From: Isosphaera sp.
GTDB taxonomy: Bacteria > Planctomycetota > Planctomycetia > Gemmatales > Gemmataceae
Reading direction: 5' to 3'
Assembly (NCBI GenBank): GCA_013822345.1
Contig: PNKH01000027.1
Location: forward strand, 1-64,000
Length of the DNA stretch: 64,000 nt
Part shown: in pieces, positions 61,905 through 64,000 of the stretch
Layout of the letters: each line of letters starts with the position of its first letter
How positions within the stretch are numbered: position 1 is the first letter of the stretch
Notes under the pieces: generated by a model
Told to the model about the DNA's origin: nothing
Databases searched by the model: none
What the model saw: only the letters and a program-made list of their open reading frames with translations
Translations under genes and position numbers: made by a program

Positions 61905-62882
61905 ATGACCTCCCGCTGGCTCCTGTGCCCGACGTTCGCGGCCGCCGCGGCCCTGCTGGTCGCCCTGACGGGCGGCCAGGCCCAGGACAAGAAGGACGAC
62001 AAGAAGGTCGAGAAGAAGGACGAGAAGAAGCTGCCGGCCCCGGCGGTCCCGCCGACTGCGGCGGCCGTGAAGTACGGGCCGCACGAGCGGAACGTGCTCG
62101 ACTTCTGGCAGGCGAAGTCCGACAAGCCGACCCCGCTCGTCTTCTGCATCCACGGCGGCGGCTGGCGCGGCGGGGACAAGAGCAGTTACTACGGGGCCGT
62201 GAAGACCTACCTCGACAACGGCATCTCGGTCGTCACGATCAACTACCGGCTGATCGACCTGGCGGCCGAGCAGAAGGTGTCGCCGCCGGTGAAGGCGCCG
62301 CTCGACGACGCCGCCCGGGCGCTGCAGTTCGTGCGGTCGAAGGCGGCGGACTGGAACCTCGACAAGAAGCGGGTCGGGGCGACCGGCGGGTCGGCGGGCG
62401 GGTGCTCGTCGCTGTGGCTGGCGTTCCACGACGACCTGGCCGACCCGAAGAGCGCCGACCCGGTCGCCCGGGAGTCGACCCGGCTGTACTGCGCCGCGGT
62501 GAACGGGGCGCAGGTGTCGCTCGACCCGAAGGAGACCCGGGAGTGGCTGCCGAACTACACCTACGGGGCGCACGCGTTCGGGCTGAAGAGCCTGGACGAG
62601 GTGGAGCAGGGGCGGGACAAGCTGGCGGCGTGGATCAAGGAGTACTCGCCGATCACCCACGTCACGAAGGACGACCCGCCGATCGGGCTGTACTACACCG
62701 GGGTGAAGGGGGCGAAGGTCGGGGAGACGCACCCGGACCCGACCCACTCGCCGATCCTCGGCCTGAAGCTGGCGGAGAAGCTGAAGGCGGCCGGGATCGA
62801 CGTGGTGTTCCACTCGAACACGGAGCCGAACGCCCAGCTCCCGACCTCGCAGGCGTACCTGATCGACCGGCTGAAGAAGTGA
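61905..62882 (+). CDS. Exported alpha/beta-hydrolase esterase
   Basis: 325 residues from ATG 61905 with GGAG upstream. Signal peptide (LLCPTFAAAAALLVALTGGQA), a Lys/Asp-rich linker, then the hydrolase fold with oxyanion motif HGGGWRGG, nucleophile Ser in GGSAGG and a late acid/His region (AAGIDVVFHSN). It resembles BD-FAE/carbohydrate esterases often found with planctomycete polysaccharide genes, removing acetyl or feruloyl groups. The expected catalytic His near the C-terminus is not obvious, so activity is uncertain. Confidence 0.82.
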   Translation: MTSRWLLCPTFAAAAALLVALTGGQAQDKKDDKKVEKKDEKKLPAPAVPPTAAAVKYGPHERNVLDFWQAKSDKPTPLVFCIHGGGWRGGDKSSYYGAVKTYLDNGISVVTINYRLIDLAAEQKVSPPVKAPLDDAARALQFVRSKAADWNLDKKRVGATGGSAGGCSSLWLAFHDDLADPKSADPVARESTRLYCAAVNGAQVSLDPKETREWLPNYTYGAHAFGLKSLDEVEQGRDKLAAWIKEYSPITHVTKDDPPIGLYYTGVKGAKVGETHPDPTHSPILGLKLAEKLKAAGIDVVFHSNTEPNAQLPTSQAYLIDRLKK

Positions 62883-62924
62883 CCGGCCCGGCCGACCCGG
62901 CTCGTCGGCACCCGGCGCCCCCGC

Positions 62925-62930
62925 TATACT
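62925..62930 (+). promoter_or_regulatory. -10 element of the rpmG promoter
   Basis: TATACT, five of six consensus bases, 60 bp before the L33 start in otherwise GC-only sequence. The -35 position reads only weakly (TCGTCG region near 62903). Confidence 0.45.
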
Positions 62931-62990
62931 GAACCGCCGACGTCGGCCGGCGGCCGACCCGACCCACCGACCACCGACCGGGGCGCGCAC

Positions 62991-63161
62991 ATGGCCAAGG
63001 GGAAAGAAGCCCGCTCGATCATCAAGCTCAAGAGCGAGGCCAGCGACCACTGCTACTTCACCCAGAAGAACCGCAACAACACCAAGGAGCGGATCTCCCT
63101 CCGCAAGTTCGACCCGGTCGTCCGCAGGCACGTCATGTACAAGGAAGCGAGCAAGGTCTAG
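62991..63161 (+). CDS. rpmG: Ribosomal protein L33
   Basis: 56 residues, [18 protein letters not shown] to YKEASKV. The family core is clear: [19 protein letters not shown] and [10 protein letters not shown]. It lacks the paired CxxC zinc motifs of the zinc-binding L33 form, having a single Cys, so it is the zinc-independent type. L33 is a component of the large ribosomal subunit. Probably monocistronic, with a -10 box upstream and a hairpin after the stop. Confidence 0.92.
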   Translation: MAKGKEARSIIKLKSEASDHCYFTQKNRNNTKERISLRKFDPVVRRHVMYKEASKV

Positions 63162-63205
63162 TGGGGTGAAGTCGAGGCACGGAGTCGGAAAGTTCGGAAG
63201 AAGAC

Positions 63206-63235
63206 CGGAGCCCGGGCCGCGAGGTCCGGGCTCCG
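63206..63235 (+). terminator. Terminator hairpin after rpmG
   Basis: Arms CGGAGCCCGG (63206-63215) and CCGGGCTCCG (63226-63235) with a 10-base loop, 44 bp past the rpmG stop, followed by a short CCGTTTCGG stretch. Separates rpmG from aroD, before which TATGCT (63282-63287) may be a -10 box. Confidence 0.6.
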
Positions 63236-63352
63236 CCGTTTCGGGCCGGTCCGTACCCTCCCGCACCGCCGGGGCGGGTTGTATGCTGGGGTCGGGGGTC
63301 GGTTTCGAATTCCGGATGTCTCCGCGTTCGAACTTCCCCCGAGGGGGGCGCC

Positions 63353-64000
63353 ATGTCGGACCGGGACCGGGTGCTGGTGGTGATCGGGCGGACCCGGCAC
63401 AAGATGGTCGTGGCCGAGTTGCAGGAGGCGGCCAAGCGCGGGGTCCGGTTCGTCGAGCTGCGGCTCGACTTCCTGTCCCAGGCGGTCGACTTCAAGCGGC
63501 TCGCCCCGTACAAGAAGTGCCCGTGGGTCGCCACCCTCCGCCGCCCGGCCGACGGCGGGCGGTACGGCGGGACCGAGGCCGAGCGGCTCGTCATCCTCCG
63601 CCAGGCGATCGTGTCCGGGGCGTTCGAGTGGGTCGACCTGGAGACCGACATCGCGTCGGCCGTCCCGCGGTTCGGCCCGGTCAAGCGGGTCGTCAGCTAC
63701 CACAACCTGAACGAGACCCCGGCCGACCTGGACGCGGTGTACGCCCGGATGCTCAGCCAGGACGCGGACGTGTACAAGGTGGCGGTCCACGCCCGGACCC
63801 CGGCGGACGTGGTCCGGGTGCTCCGGCTGCAGCAGTCCGCCCCGAAGCCGACGGTCGCGTTCTGCATCGGCGACATCGGCCAGCCGAGCCGGTTCCTGGC
63901 GCTGAAGTACGGGGCCCCGTGGGTGTACGCGGCGTTCAACAAGGAGCGCGGCATCGCCCCCGGGCTGCCGAGCCACGACGAGCTGCGGACCACCTACCCG
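63353..64000 (+). CDS. aroD: Type I 3-dehydroquinate dehydratase (partial; possibly AroDE fusion)
   Basis: Runs off the window after 216 codons. Type I DHQ dehydratase barrel: FVELRLDFL, the substrate-binding Arg in CPWVATLRRPADGGRY, catalytic His in VVSYHNLNETP and the Schiff-base Lys in VYKVAVHARTP. It converts 3-dehydroquinate to 3-dehydroshikimate in aromatic amino acid synthesis. The last residues (GLPSHDELRTTYP) sit where a linker to shikimate dehydrogenase begins in AroDE fusions, so a bifunctional protein is possible. Start ATG 63353 has a G-rich ribosome site. Confidence 0.88.
   Translation, partial: MSDRDRVLVVIGRTRHKMVVAELQEAAKRGVRFVELRLDFLSQAVDFKRLAPYKKCPWVATLRRPADGGRYGGTEAERLVILRQAIVSGAFEWVDLETDIASAVPRFGPVKRVVSYHNLNETPADLDAVYARMLSQDADVYKVAVHARTPADVVRVLRLQQSAPKPTVAFCIGDIGQPSRFLALKYGAPWVYAAFNKERGIAPGLPSHDELRTTYP

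Overview
The window looks like chromosomal DNA from a very GC-rich planctomycete, most likely of the Gemmataceae. The evidence is the gene content: paired DUF1549/DUF1553 cytochrome and DUF1501 genes, exported sulfatases, Ser/Thr kinases fused to zinc ribbons, WD40 or DUF4384 modules, ECF sigma factors next to kinases, ELWxxDGT-repeat and beta-helix surface proteins with an N-terminal 'LE..xDR.L.P' motif, and many perfect palindromes between genes. There are about 50 coding features, two tRNA genes (Glu-TTC, Ser-TGA), no rRNA and no CRISPR array. The long overlapping antisense reading frames follow from the base composition and are not annotated.

Layout. 0-2.1 kb: ABC ATPase and ABC-2 permease, split by a palindromic repeat pair. 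2.2-7.8 kb (minus): five-gene signalling operon (GYF protein, two Ppx/GppA-like exported paralogues, zinc-ribbon kinase, tandem-FHA protein) behind one recognisable promoter. 8.2-12.5 kb: two sulfatases. 12.7-16.5 kb: two outer-membrane barrels and a lipoprotein. 16.7-18.0 kb: tRNA-Glu, ArsR repressor with His-rich metal-binding partner, a gene remnant. 18.0-23.4 kb (minus): sigma factor, DUF4384 kinase, TPR-CHAT peptidase. 23.6-29.1 kb: beta-helix protein and a frameshifted ELWxxDGT-repeat gene. 29.1-33.7 kb: frameshifted sigma factor, small barrel-like protein, WD40 kinase. 34.2-40.1 kb: rearranged type I restriction-modification locus (HsdR remnant, HsdS, HD phosphohydrolase, YwgA-like protein, HsdM). 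40.3-45.7 kb: tRNA-Ser, then stress-type genes (YciF, TreZ, pseudo-receiver, SPW protein, lipoprotein, LLM flavoprotein). 46.2-52.7 kb: glycan genes (GH2, glycosyltransferase/FAD fusion, GH1-like). 52.9-62.9 kb: degradative module (DUF1549/1553, DUF1501, sugar dehydrogenase-cytochrome c, G8 beta-helix protein, esterase). 63.0-64.0 kb: rpmG and the start of aroD.

The strongest leads for undescribed biology are: (i) the HD phosphohydrolase/YwgA pair translationally coupled to HsdM where HsdR has been truncated; (ii) the zinc-ribbon/Ppx-like/kinase/FHA/GYF operon; (iii) the sigma-kinase-CHAT operon; and (iv) several unrelated families of near-perfect palindromes at gene boundaries, one lying in frame inside a two-enzyme fusion, two abutting gene remnants, and one family with covarying hairpin stems. 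Gene functions are inferred from motifs read by eye; no database search was possible.
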